Source: Shouchella sp047238345 (lineage in GTDB: Bacteria; Bacillota; Bacilli; Bacillales; Bacillaceae_D). Taken from it: a stretch of 64,000 bases of DNA. The notes under the pieces are model-generated. The model had not been told where the DNA came from, did no database searches, and saw only the letters and a list, made by a program, of their open reading frames with translations. The stretch is taken from the NCBI RefSeq assembly GCF_047238345.1, contig NZ_JBDFMQ010000002.1, forward strand, positions 62,001 to 126,000. Direction: 5' to 3'. A program made the translations under genes and the position numbers. Below are positions 14,731 through 23,433 of this stretch, piece after piece; within the stretch, counting starts at the first letter, position 1; every line of letters starts with the position of its first letter.

Positions 14731-17730
14731 ATGATGCAGGGCAGTCTAAAGGAAATGTTCTCAATTCAGGTAGACGAAAGACCAGAGCATATCGCGTTAA
14801 CGTTTGGTCATACGCAAGTGACGTATGGAGAGCTAGATCAAGCTAGTAATCGCCTTGCCAACTATCTTCTGGAACACGGCGTAAAAAAGGGGCAATTAAT
14901 TGGACTTTCTCTCAATCGATCGCCTCAACTAATTGTAGCAATGTTAGCTACGGTGAAAATTGGTTGTGTTTATGTCCCCATTGATTCAAAATACCCTCAA
15001 GAACGTATCGAATACATGATTCGTGATTCGTGCGTCACTTCTCTTATCACGACATCTACTACTCTCGCTCACATACCTTACCTCAACATGTCTACAATTT
15101 TACTTGATCAAGAAGCAAGTGAAATTAATAGGATGACAGCAACACCTCCAGCTATTCACGTTGAACCACTTGATTTGGCTTATATTATGTATACTTCTGG
15201 ATCGACCGGAATGCCTAAGGGTGTAGCGATCCCACATGAACCCATTATACGACTAGTGAAAGAAACGAATTATTTTCAAATCGATCACCATCAAACCGTT
15301 GGTCACTTTGCGACAACTTCTTTTGATGCATCCACCTTTGAAATATGGGGAGCTTTACTAAATGGTGCGAAGTTAGCGATTAGTAACCCGGAACCAATTA
15401 CTCCGGAAAGTGTTGCTGAGGTTGTACGTGACCACAATGTAACCATTATGTTTTTAACCACAGGTTTGTTTAACCTCATGGTCGATGAAAGGGTAGACGA
15501 TTTGATAGATCTCAAATACTTAATCAGTGGTGGCGAAGTGATGTCGCCTACCATTGCCAAAAAAGCTGTGGAACGTTTGCCGAATACTCAGGTTTTTAAT
15601 GTTTATGGTCCAACGGAAAACTGTGTCTTTAGTACGGCATTCGAGTTGACGGCTCAAACAAATTTTGATATGAGCATTCCGATTGGTAAGGTTCTTAATG
15701 GAACTTCGATGATGATTGTAAATGAGCAGTTGGAGATTGTTGATGATGGTCAAATCGGTGAGCTTCTTCTAGGCGGAAACGGTCTTGCGAGTGGCTATTG
15801 GAATCGTGAGAAGCTAACGAAAGAAACGTTTATTTCTCTGAATCGTCAGCGGTTTTATCGAACAGGAGACCTTGTTCGTATGCTTTCAGATGGAACTATT
15901 GAGTATTTAGGTAGGATGGATCAACAAGTAAAAATTCGTGGTTTTCGAATAGAACTGGCTGAGATTGAAAATCATATGATGCTAAATGATGACATTAAGC
16001 ATTGCTCCGTTTCAATTCAAGAAAGTATGCCAGGAGATAAACGGCTCGTGTCCTATCTTGTCCCTTATAATCAAACAACCTTTAATCTTAAAAAAGTAAC
16101 TTCTTATCTAAAACAAAAATTACCTGAATACATGATCCCCTCTAACTATGTCCTATTAGATAGCTTGCCCTTAACGAATAACGGGAAAGTAGATCGAGAG
16201 GCATTGTCGACTATACCGTTCACTCGTCCTAACTTTGGCGTGCCCTATAAAGCGCCACATACAGAAATGGAGCAACAGCTGGTACACATCTGGCAAGACT
16301 TATTACAAGTCGATCAGGTCGGAGTGGACGATGATTTTTTTGAAATTGGTGGAAATTCTCTTCTCGCAGCTCGAGCGACAATTCGTATGAAAGAAATACT
16401 TCACACGTCATTACCATCAAGCGCGTTATATAGACATTCTACCATTTTTAAACTAGCCAGCTTCATAAAAGATCAATCTACAGAAACCGATTTAACTACA
16501 GTGAATTTGGCCAATGAAATCCAATTGGAAGAACGAATTACACCACCAGTTGAATTTAACCCTTCTTTCTACAAACAAAAAGCGATCTTCTTGACAGGAG
16601 CAACTGGATTTTTAGGAGCGTTTTTAATCAAAGAATTTCTGGAGCATGATGAGGAAGCGAATATTTACTGTCTAGTTCGTGCATCTAGTGTTACAGAAGG
16701 TCTACGACGCATTAAAACGAATATGGAAAAGTATCATATTTGGTCTGATGCGTATGAGTCGAAGATTATGCCGATTGCTGGTCACTTAGATCGACCAATG
16801 TTCGGGTTAACCCGAGAGCAATTCGATCAATTAGCGAAAACGATTGACGTCATTTATCATAATGGGGCGAAAGTAAACTATGTTCAAACTTACGATATGC
16901 ACAAAAGTGCAAACGTAACTGGTACACAAACGATCCTTGAACTTGCGTGCACATCCACTCTTAAACCGGTTCATTATTTATCAACCATTTCTGTATTTGG
17001 TCCGATTGGTTATTTTACGGGCATTAAAGAATTAAAAGAGGATAGAGATTTGAAGATAAGTGAACCTTATATGGATAAAGACATGGGTTATGCGCAGAGC
17101 AAGTGGGTTGCTGAAAGCGTAATGTGGGAGGCACACAAACGAGGAATTCCCATGACCGTGTTTCGTCCAGGCTTTATCATGGGTGATCAACGTACAGGTG
17201 TTAATAACACCGAAGATTACGTGGCTCGAATGATCAAAGGCTGCATCCAATTAGGAACTTACCCTCATTTACCTAGACAAAGAAAAGAATTTATACCTGT
17301 AGATTTTGTGGCCAAGGCGATCAGAGAAATTTGCCTCAATCCTAATAACTTTGGGAAGGCATATCATCTAACGCCACCAGCCCATAGTATCGATCTTGCT
17401 GATTTCTTTGCAGAAATGTATACCACACTTGGTTATTCGCTTAAGGAAGTTCCTTATAAAGAGTGGGTTCAACAACTTATCCACGATACTAAAAATTCTA
17501 GCGATAATGCCCTGACTCCATTTCTTACGCTTCTTTCTGAAGAGCTTTATAGAGGAAAAACGGCCTTTGAGCTTTATGAAAATATGCCCTCGTACAACTC
17601 GAACAACGTGAAAGACGCTCTTAGCGAGAGTGGGCTACCTTTTCCCGTAATGGACAAGAAGTGGATACTTACTTGCTTAAATTATATGAAGAAAACTGGG
17701 TTTATTTTAGCACCACTATTACGATTATAA
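14731..17730 (+). CDS. Single-module NRPS: adenylation - carrier - thioester reductase
   Basis: The 999 residues carry three domains. The adenylation domain (about 1-510) has YIMYTSGSTGMPKG and VYGPTEN. The carrier domain (about 520-590) has DDFFEIGGNSLLAA with phosphopantetheine Ser near 543. The terminal reductase (about 615-990) has IFLTGATGFLGAFL and a YxxxK-type catalytic site in YAQSKW. There is no condensation domain. By-eye alignment to GrsA gives the pocket code DAFFIGVVFK, close to those of branched-chain amino acids (Ile/Leu/Val). The enzyme should load one amino acid and release it as aldehyde or alcohol using NAD(P)H. AAAAGGAG 7 nt before ATG 14731 sets the start over upstream TTG 14692 and ATG 14704. 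Confidence 0.9.
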   Translation: MMQGSLKEMFSIQVDERPEHIALTFGHTQVTYGELDQASNRLANYLLEHGVKKGQLIGLSLNRSPQLIVAMLATVKIGCVYVPIDSKYPQERIEYMIRDSCVTSLITTSTTLAHIPYLNMSTILLDQEASEINRMTATPPAIHVEPLDLAYIMYTSGSTGMPKGVAIPHEPIIRLVKETNYFQIDHHQTVGHFATTSFDASTFEIWGALLNGAKLAISNPEPITPESVAEVVRDHNVTIMFLTTGLFNLMVDERVDDLIDLKYLISGGEVMSPTIAKKAVERLPNTQVFNVYGPTENCVFSTAFELTAQTNFDMSIPIGKVLNGTSMMIVNEQLEIVDDGQIGELLLGGNGLASGYWNREKLTKETFISLNRQRFYRTGDLVRMLSDGTIEYLGRMDQQVKIRGFRIELAEIENHMMLNDDIKHCSVSIQESMPGDKRLVSYLVPYNQTTFNLKKVTSYLKQKLPEYMIPSNYVLLDSLPLTNNGKVDREALSTIPFTRPNFGVPYKAPHTEMEQQLVHIWQDLLQVDQVGVDDDFFEIGGNSLLAARATIRMKEILHTSLPSSALYRHSTIFKLASFIKDQSTETDLTTVNLANEIQLEERITPPVEFNPSFYKQKAIFLTGATGFLGAFLIKEFLEHDEEANIYCLVRASSVTEGLRRIKTNMEKYHIWSDAYESKIMPIAGHLDRPMFGLTREQFDQLAKTIDVIYHNGAKVNYVQTYDMHKSANVTGTQTILELACTSTLKPVHYLSTISVFGPIGYFTGIKELKEDRDLKISEPYMDKDMGYAQSKWVAESVMWEAHKRGIPMTVFRPGFIMGDQRTGVNNTEDYVARMIKGCIQLGTYPHLPRQRKEFIPVDFVAKAIREICLNPNNFGKAYHLTPPAHSIDLADFFAEMYTTLGYSLKEVPYKEWVQQLIHDTKNSSDNALTPFLTLLSEELYRGKTAFELYENMPSYNSNNVKDALSESGLPFPVMDKKWILTCLNYMKKTGFILAPLLRL

Positions 17731-18281
17731 AGAAAATAAGATAGTACGGAGTTAAAATAGATTGTACGAACATAAATAAATTAGAGTCTGTGAAAAGGAA
17801 ACATTGGTGATTGTCAGATTTAAATAGTAGAGATTTACTTAAAACTAACGTTTACGCATACAGGTTACTTTAAAAAAAGCAAGAGCCAAGTAAATGTATG
17901 AAAAAACATATTATCAGCTTACTGTAAAATTATATAAACTTCAAACGCATTAGCTATATAACCTATCTCTTAAACAATGGCGCTGTTATAGCCTTTTTGT
18001 AACCCTTGCAATCGTAGTAAAAAGGGCTTGTCCACTGGTGGGGATGTCATGGGTTTATAATCATTTCCTTATATATATCGGCTTTCGGAAAATAAATTCA
18101 ATAAACTCCGCCTCCTCTATCAAGATAAGCCTTTTGTAAATATTAATTTGTTTGATTAACTATACTTGTATTAAATCGTAATAAAATATATAATTTACCA
18201 TAAATGAATTTTCTTAATAATTTAATTGGAATTATAATTAAGATTAATTATGATACTGTATAAGATTCTTGGAGGAAAGTT
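17731..18281. other. AT-rich gap between NRPS gene and the ATP-grasp operon
   Basis: No frame with a ribosome site and no strong hairpin was seen in these 550 bases. The last 60 bases hold the candidate promoter of the next operon (18226-18254). Whether the NRPS and the following operon belong together cannot be told from this gap. Confidence 0.35.
18226..18254 (+). promoter_or_regulatory. Candidate sigma-A promoter of the biosynthetic operon
   Basis: TTGGAA (18226-18231) and TATGAT (18249-18254) are separated by 17 bp, 28 nt before the first gene's ATG. The region is very AT-rich, so chance matches are possible. Confidence 0.4.
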
Positions 18282-19367
18282 ATGTTGATGGCGAACACAA
18301 TGTCAGGTTATATATGTATTAAGTGTGGAAAGAGGTACCCAATTTCTAATTATTATAAAGGATGTATTGAATGTTTAAATAACGGTTATCCCTCTAGTTT
18401 AAGTATTGAATACAAAGATGGATTTGAACTTTACAATTGGTTACCTTTTATTTCACCTATTACTCTTGGGGAAGGAAATACACCATTAATAAAAAATTTA
18501 GTCGATGGTTTTGACAACATTATAGTTAAAAATGAGAGTACAAACCCCACTGGTTCCCATAAAGATAGGATAAGTTCTTATACAATTTCAAGTGCAATAA
18601 GCCAAGGTTATAAAGGTGTAGTAGTTGCTTCAAGTGGTAACGCAGCCCTTTCTATTTCTTCTTATGCTGCTTATGCAGGTATAAAATGTGTTGTTATATC
18701 AACAAAAGCTTTAGATAGATACTTGCAAAAAGTTTTAAAGAAGATGAGTGCAGAGGTTATTCTGGTAGAACAATCTTTGCAGAGGTGGGAGCTGATGAAA
18801 AAATATGTGAACGAAGGTTATTATCCAGCCACTAACTATATTAATCCACCCGTAGGGAGTCAACCAATAGGCGTTCAATCTTTTAAAAATATTTCTAGAG
18901 AGATATTCTTACAACTTAATCATTCAGTGCCTAATAAAATAGTTGTTCCAACATCAAGAGGAGATTTATTTTGGGGAATCTATGAAGGTTTTAATGAGTT
19001 ATACAATCATGGATTTGTTAAATTCATTCCACAAATGGTAGCGGTTGAACCATTTCCTAGAGCAAAAAAAGTTTTAAATGGAGCGAGTTATACAGATCAT
19101 TTTAATGGGAGCACTAACTTATATTCCATAAACGGACAAACAGTAACTTATCAGCTAATTAAAGCTATAGAAGAAAGTAGAGGGGAAGCTTTTATAGTAG
19201 ATGAAGAGGATGCTAAGAGAGAACAACATGCTTTATTGAAAAAAGGGTTAAATATTGAATTGTCGTCAGCTACTGTGATGAGTGTAGCCAAGAAGATTTC
19301 TAAAAATAACGGTTTAACCTTGGCAATTTTAACTTCGTCAGCAACTACACCCGTACTCTACTCATAA
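18282..19367 (+). CDS. Threonine-synthase-like PLP enzyme (fold type II)
   Basis: The 361 residues begin with a zinc-ribbon-like CxxC pair (CIKC about 12-15, CIEC about 28-31) as in archaeal-type threonine synthases. The PLP lysine motif NPTGSHKDR follows (Lys94), then SSGNAALSISSYAAYAG for phosphate/cofactor binding. Threonine synthases convert O-phosphohomoserine to threonine. In this operon, with a PduX-like kinase and a second PLP enzyme, it more likely does beta- or gamma-replacement or elimination on an O-phosphorylated amino acid. GGAGG 6 nt before ATG 18282. First gene of a seven-gene run on one strand. Confidence 0.8.
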   Translation: MLMANTMSGYICIKCGKRYPISNYYKGCIECLNNGYPSSLSIEYKDGFELYNWLPFISPITLGEGNTPLIKNLVDGFDNIIVKNESTNPTGSHKDRISSYTISSAISQGYKGVVVASSGNAALSISSYAAYAGIKCVVISTKALDRYLQKVLKKMSAEVILVEQSLQRWELMKKYVNEGYYPATNYINPPVGSQPIGVQSFKNISREIFLQLNHSVPNKIVVPTSRGDLFWGIYEGFNELYNHGFVKFIPQMVAVEPFPRAKKVLNGASYTDHFNGSTNLYSINGQTVTYQLIKAIEESRGEAFIVDEEDAKREQHALLKKGLNIELSSATVMSVAKKISKNNGLTLAILTSSATTPVLYS

Positions 19368-19406
19368 TTAAAATGGAACAAATTAAAAGGGAGGCTTTAC
19401 AATGTT

Positions 19407-20459
19407 ATGAATAATATCTCTTCTATTTATGGAGATTATCAATTTCCTAGGTTAAGTTTATTAAAAAATAACCTTACAGGTGCAAGCTTTCATTTAATGA
19501 AATTAGCGCCTGCAATACATATAATTGAAAAAGCGGAAAAAAAGGGTTATTTAAAAAAAGGAGACACAATTATAGAGACAACTTCGGGTACGTTTGGTTT
19601 GGCGCTGGCCATGTGTGCGATCATAAAAAACTATAAGCTAATATTAGTGAGTGATCCTGCAATTGATACCAACCTTTATAAAAGATTAAGAGAATTAAAT
19701 GTTGATATAAGGATTGTTGAGAAAGAAAGTAATAACTTAGGGTTTCAAGAACTTAGATTGGAAATTCTCAAAAATATTTTAACTGAAAACCCCAATTATT
19801 ATTGGCCAAATCAATACGATAACTATTGGAATACTGAAGCTTACTTCAAAATAAGCGATTACATATCGGAAAATACCGAAAAGATAGATTGTATTATTGG
19901 CCCTGTCGGTTCAGGAGGCTCAATGTCGGGCATAGTTGGTCGGTATAGGGAAAAATATAATCCTAGTGTCAAATCATTTGGCGTCGATACTAATAATAGC
20001 GTTTTGTTTGGACAACAAAATGGTAAAAGAGTATTAAGAGGATTGGGTAATAGTCTAATGCCTAAAAATCTTAATCATAGTTTATTTGACTATGTATCAT
20101 GGATAGATGCCAAAAGTTCATTTGAATACACAAGGGAATTACACAACAAATATGGTTTATTTTTAGGGCCAACAAGTGGCGCCGCTTACGGAGTCGCAAA
20201 TTGGTATTCAGAGAAAAATCCGAAAGAAAAAATTTTGGTTATTTTTCCTGATGAAGGTAATCGCTATATCGAGTCCGTATATAACGATAGTTGGATTACT
20301 GAAAATTTCGGATTAAATAACTTTAATACCAATGAATTGAATTCTCCGGTAAGAATCAAATCTTTGAAAGAGGCGGCTCATTATTATTGGTCTTACATAG
20401 AATGGAATAGAAGAATATTAGACGACGTTAAGGTGGATTCTAAACATGAGCAAAGTTGA
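19407..20459 (+). CDS. Cysteine-synthase/SbnA-like PLP enzyme
   Basis: The 350 residues match cysteine-synthase-type fold II enzymes: a divergent lysine loop (NLTGASFHLMKLAPA, Lys32 aligned by spacing to IIEKAEKKG), the asparagine-loop equivalent ETTSGTFGLALA (usual SGNTG changed to SGTFG), the phosphate cup GPVGSGGSMSG (about 167-177) and PTSGAAYG. Family members such as SbnA replace the beta-substituent of O-phosphoserine or O-acetylserine with another nucleophile. Together with the neighbouring kinase, a beta-substituted amino acid is a reasonable product. The end overlaps the next start by 14 nt, implying coupled translation. Confidence 0.78.
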   Translation: MNNISSIYGDYQFPRLSLLKNNLTGASFHLMKLAPAIHIIEKAEKKGYLKKGDTIIETTSGTFGLALAMCAIIKNYKLILVSDPAIDTNLYKRLRELNVDIRIVEKESNNLGFQELRLEILKNILTENPNYYWPNQYDNYWNTEAYFKISDYISENTEKIDCIIGPVGSGGSMSGIVGRYREKYNPSVKSFGVDTNNSVLFGQQNGKRVLRGLGNSLMPKNLNHSLFDYVSWIDAKSSFEYTRELHNKYGLFLGPTSGAAYGVANWYSEKNPKEKILVIFPDEGNRYIESVYNDSWITENFGLNNFNTNELNSPVRIKSLKEAAHYYWSYIEWNRRILDDVKVDSKHEQS

Positions 20460-21342
20460 GCAGCTATATATAGGCAATGCAATTGGACACCATGGCGAAT
20501 TAATTCAGGGAAGATTAATTAGTCATGCATCAGAAGATACTAAAAAAATGTCTATTACCTTGCCCTGGAGTGAGATAGGTTCTACTGCTACATTATCAGT
20601 TAATAATTCTTACGGTGGAATTATATGTAGCTCTTTATCAAAAGAAAAGGCACTCAAAGCAGCTAAATTGACCTCCATGTATTTGTTAGGTGAGGAGTTA
20701 AATGGTGAACTGACAATTTATAATAGTTTAGCAGTTGGCAAAGGCTTAGGCACGTCAACTATGGATGTTTTAGCAGCCATTAGAGCTGTTTCAAAGAGTT
20801 GTTTTAAGAAATTAGAAAAATGGGAGGAGGCAGAGCTTGCAACTAAAGCAGAATTAGCATGCGATGCTGTAATGTTTGATGATACAACAGTGTTGTTTTC
20901 TTCTGAAGATGCAACAGTTTTAAAAGATTTTAACAGAAAGCTCCCTTCTATGTTAATAATAGGTTTTGATTCAGAACCTAAGACAATAATTAATACCTTA
21001 GATTTAAGAACCCCAAATTACAGCAATGAAGAGTTAAAGATATTCAATCAGCTAGTAGATACTGTAGAAAAAGGAATAATCTCTAATAAATTAGAATTAA
21101 TAGGGGAAGTAGCAACTATAAGTGCAGATATAAACCAAACATATTTACCGAAAAAAAACTATCATAAAATAAAAAAAATAGCCGAAAATTTTAAAGCTAT
21201 TGTTGGTATTCAAATTGCTCACACAGGTACTGTTATGGGATTAATCTGTGATCCAGACTCTTTTAAAAATAGTTTATTTGAAGATATAAAATTAGAATTA
21301 AATAATATTGATGTAGAACCATATTTAATAACAATAACATAA
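20446..21342 (+). CDS. GHMP kinase, PduX (L-threonine kinase)-like
   Basis: The 298 residues have the GHMP ATP loop VGKGLGTSTMDVLAAIRA (about 98-115) and an N-terminal HHGELIQG like the CGELIQG of PduX. PduX phosphorylates L-threonine for cobalamin assembly, but no other lower-loop gene is present here. A kinase making O-phospho-threonine or -serine would feed the two PLP enzymes just upstream, which act on such phosphoesters in known families. Its start lies 14 nt inside the preceding gene. Substrate is inference; the family call is firm. Confidence 0.78.
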   Translation: MSKVEQLYIGNAIGHHGELIQGRLISHASEDTKKMSITLPWSEIGSTATLSVNNSYGGIICSSLSKEKALKAAKLTSMYLLGEELNGELTIYNSLAVGKGLGTSTMDVLAAIRAVSKSCFKKLEKWEEAELATKAELACDAVMFDDTTVLFSSEDATVLKDFNRKLPSMLIIGFDSEPKTIINTLDLRTPNYSNEELKIFNQLVDTVEKGIISNKLELIGEVATISADINQTYLPKKNYHKIKKIAENFKAIVGIQIAHTGTVMGLICDPDSFKNSLFEDIKLELNNIDVEPYLITIT

Positions 21343-21357
21343 AGGAGGAATCTGAAA

Positions 21358-22575
21358 TTGAATATAATTATAATTGAAGCTACTTCTACAGGAGCGGGAT
21401 TAAGAATTATAGAAACGGCTGTTAAAGAATTACACGAAGTATTCTTCATAACAACAGACATCAATAAGTATAAAAATGATATTAAATTTAAGAGTGTTAC
21501 TAACAAAATTAATATCATTTCAGTTAAAAAGTTGGGTTTTGAGGATGTAGATCAAGTTGTTGCAAAAATTAATGAAAATATTATTCTTGATGGAATTGTC
21601 AGTATAACAGACAGTGGAATTGAAGTAGCAGCAGAAATTGCGCAAAAATATAATCTAATCTCCCCAAGTTATTCGTCTATTAAATTATTAAGGAGTAAAT
21701 ATGCAACTAAACATCTAGCATTAAAAAATAATGTAAAGACTGCTCAATTCCTGAAAATAGACAATTTAGAGCAATTAAATTCGTTTGCAGATGAATATGG
21801 GTTCCCGTTAATACTTAAGTCCAGTATAGGTACTGGAAGTTCTCAAGTTAGACTTTGTCTGAACATAGAAGATTTATATGACATCTATAAGATTATTAAA
21901 GAAGCAGCAGATAAACAGAATGGCGTTGTATTAGCAGAGCAATACATTTTAGGCCCGCTATACAGTGTTGAATGTTTTATTAAAGACGGATTAATAAATT
22001 TTTTGGGGATCACTGATAGAGACTTAGGTAAACCGCCCTTCTTTGTCGAGGAAGCTTATACTTTCCCAATAAGTCTAGAAAAAAATATTGAGAATGAATT
22101 GTATCTGATAACCGAAAAAATACTAAAAGCTGCTAATTTTGATAATGGTTTTGCACATGCAGAGTTTATCCTCTCAAAAGATGGAGCGTACTTGATAGAG
22201 GTTAATCCACGATTAGCTGGAGGGTTGTTAGGTCCTATGATCTCACTAAGTTATGACTTTGACCTTTATAAAGAGCTTATAAATTTGTATACAGGGAAAC
22301 CTGTTTCAATTCCTCCAGAGCCCGTTATGGGAGCATCGACTGTTGTAATTTATCCGAATAGTACAGGAGAGATATCGCAAATTGATAAATCTAAGGCAGT
22401 TATTTGTCCAGGGGTTATGGAGGTGAAAATAAATGCTGTAACAAATCAAGTAATGAAGCCTGCTATAGATTTTAGAGGGGATGTTGGTTATGTTCTTGCT
22501 TGCGGTGACAATGCTAGTCATGCAAGATCTAATAGCAAGACTGCGGCAAATAATGTCCAATATAAAATTAGATAA
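21358..22575 (+). CDS. ATP-grasp ligase 1
   Basis: A 405-residue ATP-grasp protein: Rossmann-like N-domain (MNIIIIEATSTGAGLRI), ATP-grasp core with PLILKSSIGTGSSQVRL (about 155-171), GVVLAEQYILGPLYSVECF, and the metal/ATP site FAHAEFILSKDGAYLIEVNP followed by RLAGG. Such enzymes activate a carboxylate as acylphosphate and join it to an amine, as in bacilysin or carnosine synthesis. The start is TTG 21358 with AAAGGAGG 9 nt upstream, and no ATG is nearby. It sits 15 nt after the kinase gene. The C-terminal half (about 320-405) also resembles carboxylase-type B/C domains. Confidence 0.8.
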   Translation: MNIIIIEATSTGAGLRIIETAVKELHEVFFITTDINKYKNDIKFKSVTNKINIISVKKLGFEDVDQVVAKINENIILDGIVSITDSGIEVAAEIAQKYNLISPSYSSIKLLRSKYATKHLALKNNVKTAQFLKIDNLEQLNSFADEYGFPLILKSSIGTGSSQVRLCLNIEDLYDIYKIIKEAADKQNGVVLAEQYILGPLYSVECFIKDGLINFLGITDRDLGKPPFFVEEAYTFPISLEKNIENELYLITEKILKAANFDNGFAHAEFILSKDGAYLIEVNPRLAGGLLGPMISLSYDFDLYKELINLYTGKPVSIPPEPVMGASTVVIYPNSTGEISQIDKSKAVICPGVMEVKINAVTNQVMKPAIDFRGDVGYVLACGDNASHARSNSKTAANNVQYKIR

Positions 22576-22592
22576 TTAAGGAGAGATAACTC

Positions 22593-23420
22593 ATGAGTAC
22601 AAGTAAGAAAGGTGTAATTAATGTTGTAGGAATTTCTTTTAATAATAAGCACCTGACAGAGGAAGTAAAAGAAACTATCATTAATTCTGATGTTATTGTA
22701 GGACATAAAAATTTTACAGATAGTGTATCAACACTTATAAGAGAAAATACTTTTGTCTATAATGATATGCACTTAAAAGACGGGAAGGAATATTCATTTA
22801 GGGAAAAAAGAATTAATTGTGCAATAGAACATGCTGTTGCAGATAAAGTAGTTACAATTATTTCAAGTGGAGATCCAGGAATTTATGGAATGAGCGCATA
22901 TGTATTTCCCGAATTGGAAAAGCGAGGTTTACGAGATATCATAGAGGTTAATATAAAACCAGGAATAACGGCAGCTCAAGTAGCTGCAAGTAAAATAGGA
23001 GCACCGTTAATGAACGGTTTTTCTTTATTATCTTTATGTGACGATATTACACCTAAGGTGACGATAAGGAAAAGGATAGCGTCGTTGGTTAAAGGAGATA
23101 TTGTAATCGTTTTATATAAATTAAGATATAATTCTGAGTATTCCCCAGAAGATTATCCTCTAGAAAAATATCCAGAATTTCATCCTCCAGTGGAGAGAGC
23201 TAAGGAAGAGTACAATTATTTAGTAGATTTACTAATGGAAAATAAAGACACTGACACACCGATCACTTTAATTAAAAATCTTGGTGATGTGAATGAAGAA
23301 ATAATATATGGTAATGTAGGTGAATTTGAAAGTTTTTTTAAATATACTAATATAACAAGTATTCTTATTATAGGCAATAGCGAAACAAAAAAATTCGGTG
23401 AATATCTAGCGACGCGATAA
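22593..23420 (+). CDS. CobJ-like tetrapyrrole-methylase-family protein
   Basis: The 275 residues follow the precorrin-3B C17-methyltransferase pattern: KGVINVVGISFNNKHLTEE (about 6-24), SDVIVGHKNF, IISSGDPGIYGMSAYVF (about 89-105), and the C-terminal ILIIGNSETKKFG. The normally invariant GxGPGD of the SAM loop reads GISFNNK, so cofactor binding may differ. No cobalamin pathway gene surrounds it, apart from the PduX-like kinase. A SAM methylase acting on a small peptide or amino acid product is one possibility. Strong AAGGAG lies before ATG 22593, 17 nt after the ligase. Confidence 0.8.
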   Translation: MSTSKKGVINVVGISFNNKHLTEEVKETIINSDVIVGHKNFTDSVSTLIRENTFVYNDMHLKDGKEYSFREKRINCAIEHAVADKVVTIISSGDPGIYGMSAYVFPELEKRGLRDIIEVNIKPGITAAQVAASKIGAPLMNGFSLLSLCDDITPKVTIRKRIASLVKGDIVIVLYKLRYNSEYSPEDYPLEKYPEFHPPVERAKEEYNYLVDLLMENKDTDTPITLIKNLGDVNEEIIYGNVGEFESFFKYTNITSILIIGNSETKKFGEYLATR

Positions 23421-23433
23421 CCAAGGGGGATAT

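Noticed and set aside
20446..23420. PduX-like kinase and CobJ-like methylase as part of a cobalamin pathway
   Set aside because: No other corrin or lower-loop gene is present, the CobJ SAM loop is altered, and both genes sit among PLP enzymes, ATP-grasp ligases and an exporter.
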